From: Bacillota bacterium
GTDB lineage: Bacteria; Bacillota_I; Bacilli_A; RFN20; CAG-826
Length of the DNA stretch: 12,986 nt
Assembly: GCA_003512585.1 (NCBI GenBank)
Contig: DOQE01000059.1
Coordinates: 1 to 12,986 of the forward strand
Direction: 5' to 3'
This document shows, piece after piece, positions 12,901 through 12,986 of this stretch (positions are counted from its first letter, which is position 1; each line of letters begins with the position of its first letter). Made by a program: the position numbers and the translations under genes. The notes under the pieces were generated by a model. It was not told where the DNA came from, ran no database searches, and worked only from the letters and a program-made list of their open reading frames with translations.

Positions 12901-12986
12901 TTACTTATTTAGCGAAGAGAAGGTAGAGTGAATTTGACTATCTTCTTCTTCTGTTAAACCGTTTCCTGCTAGAGCAATTAGCCCTC
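12901..12986 (-). CDS. 3' end of an unidentified gene upstream of lemA
   Basis: A minus-strand frame open at the right edge ends with TAA at 12903-12901 and encodes a last stretch of 27 residues, from GLIALAGNGLTEEED (first 15) to a Ser/Lys-rich end. The composition looks coding, and the 34-base gap to lemA holds only the lemA Shine-Dalgarno. The visible part is too short to name the family. Confidence 0.5.
   Translation of the reverse strand, partial: GLIALAGNGLTEEEDSQIHSTFSSLNK

Noticed and set aside
1..12986. Alternative genetic code (TGA as Trp).
   Set aside because: TGA ends trmFO, rnhB, lepB and rimM at the expected protein ends, and Trp positions use TGG.

Overview
The window is an AT-rich chromosomal segment from a low-GC Gram-positive bacterium (Bacillota, class Bacilli or a deep relative of the Mollicutes such as an Erysipelotrichales/RF39-like lineage; the rank is inferred from gene content and order). 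It uses the standard bacterial code: TGA ends trmFO, rnhB, lepB and rimM, and Trp is TGG, so it is not a code-4 mycoplasma. Almost everything is a core housekeeping gene, tightly packed. I see no transposon, prophage, CRISPR array, tRNA or rRNA.

Layout. The minus strand carries a long run, read right to left: rplS, a PfkB-family sugar kinase (fructokinase-like), lepB, rbgA, rnhB, dprA, topA, trmFO, xerC (codV-like) and rpsB, which runs off the left edge. The plus strand carries rpsP, khpA (ylqC), rimM and trmD (10278-12154), divergent from rplS. A strong bidirectional terminator separates trmD from a convergent lemA gene on the minus strand. The right edge shows the 3' end of one more minus-strand gene. 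This is the Bacillus-type rpsP-khpA-rimM-trmD-rplS-rbgA-rnhB-dprA-topA-trmFO-codV-rpsB neighbourhood. Here the rpsP-trmD block is turned round relative to rplS, a sugar kinase and a signal peptidase sit between rplS and rbgA, and hslVU and codY are missing between xerC and rpsB.

How the genes fit together. One set builds and matures ribosomes and tRNA (S2, S16, L19, RimM, the GTPase RbgA, KhpA, TrmD for m1G37, TrmFO for m5U54). A second set maintains DNA (topoisomerase I, XerC-type recombinase, RNase HII, DprA). LepB serves protein export.

Regulatory sequence is the most informative part. rpsB and rplS have long GC-richer, foldable leaders typical of autogenous ribosomal-protein control. topA and lepB have good promoters so close to their ATG that their mRNAs should be leaderless or nearly so, with no Shine-Dalgarno. 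dprA has its Shine-Dalgarno inside a hairpin. The sugar kinase has its own promoter-like site, a 12-bp palindrome at the predicted start of transcription, and a terminator-like hairpin, so it looks like an independent unit inside the translation cluster. I did not find an undescribed multi-gene system here; the candidates for novelty are RNA-level and genome-order features. No gene-free stretch exceeds about 230 bp.
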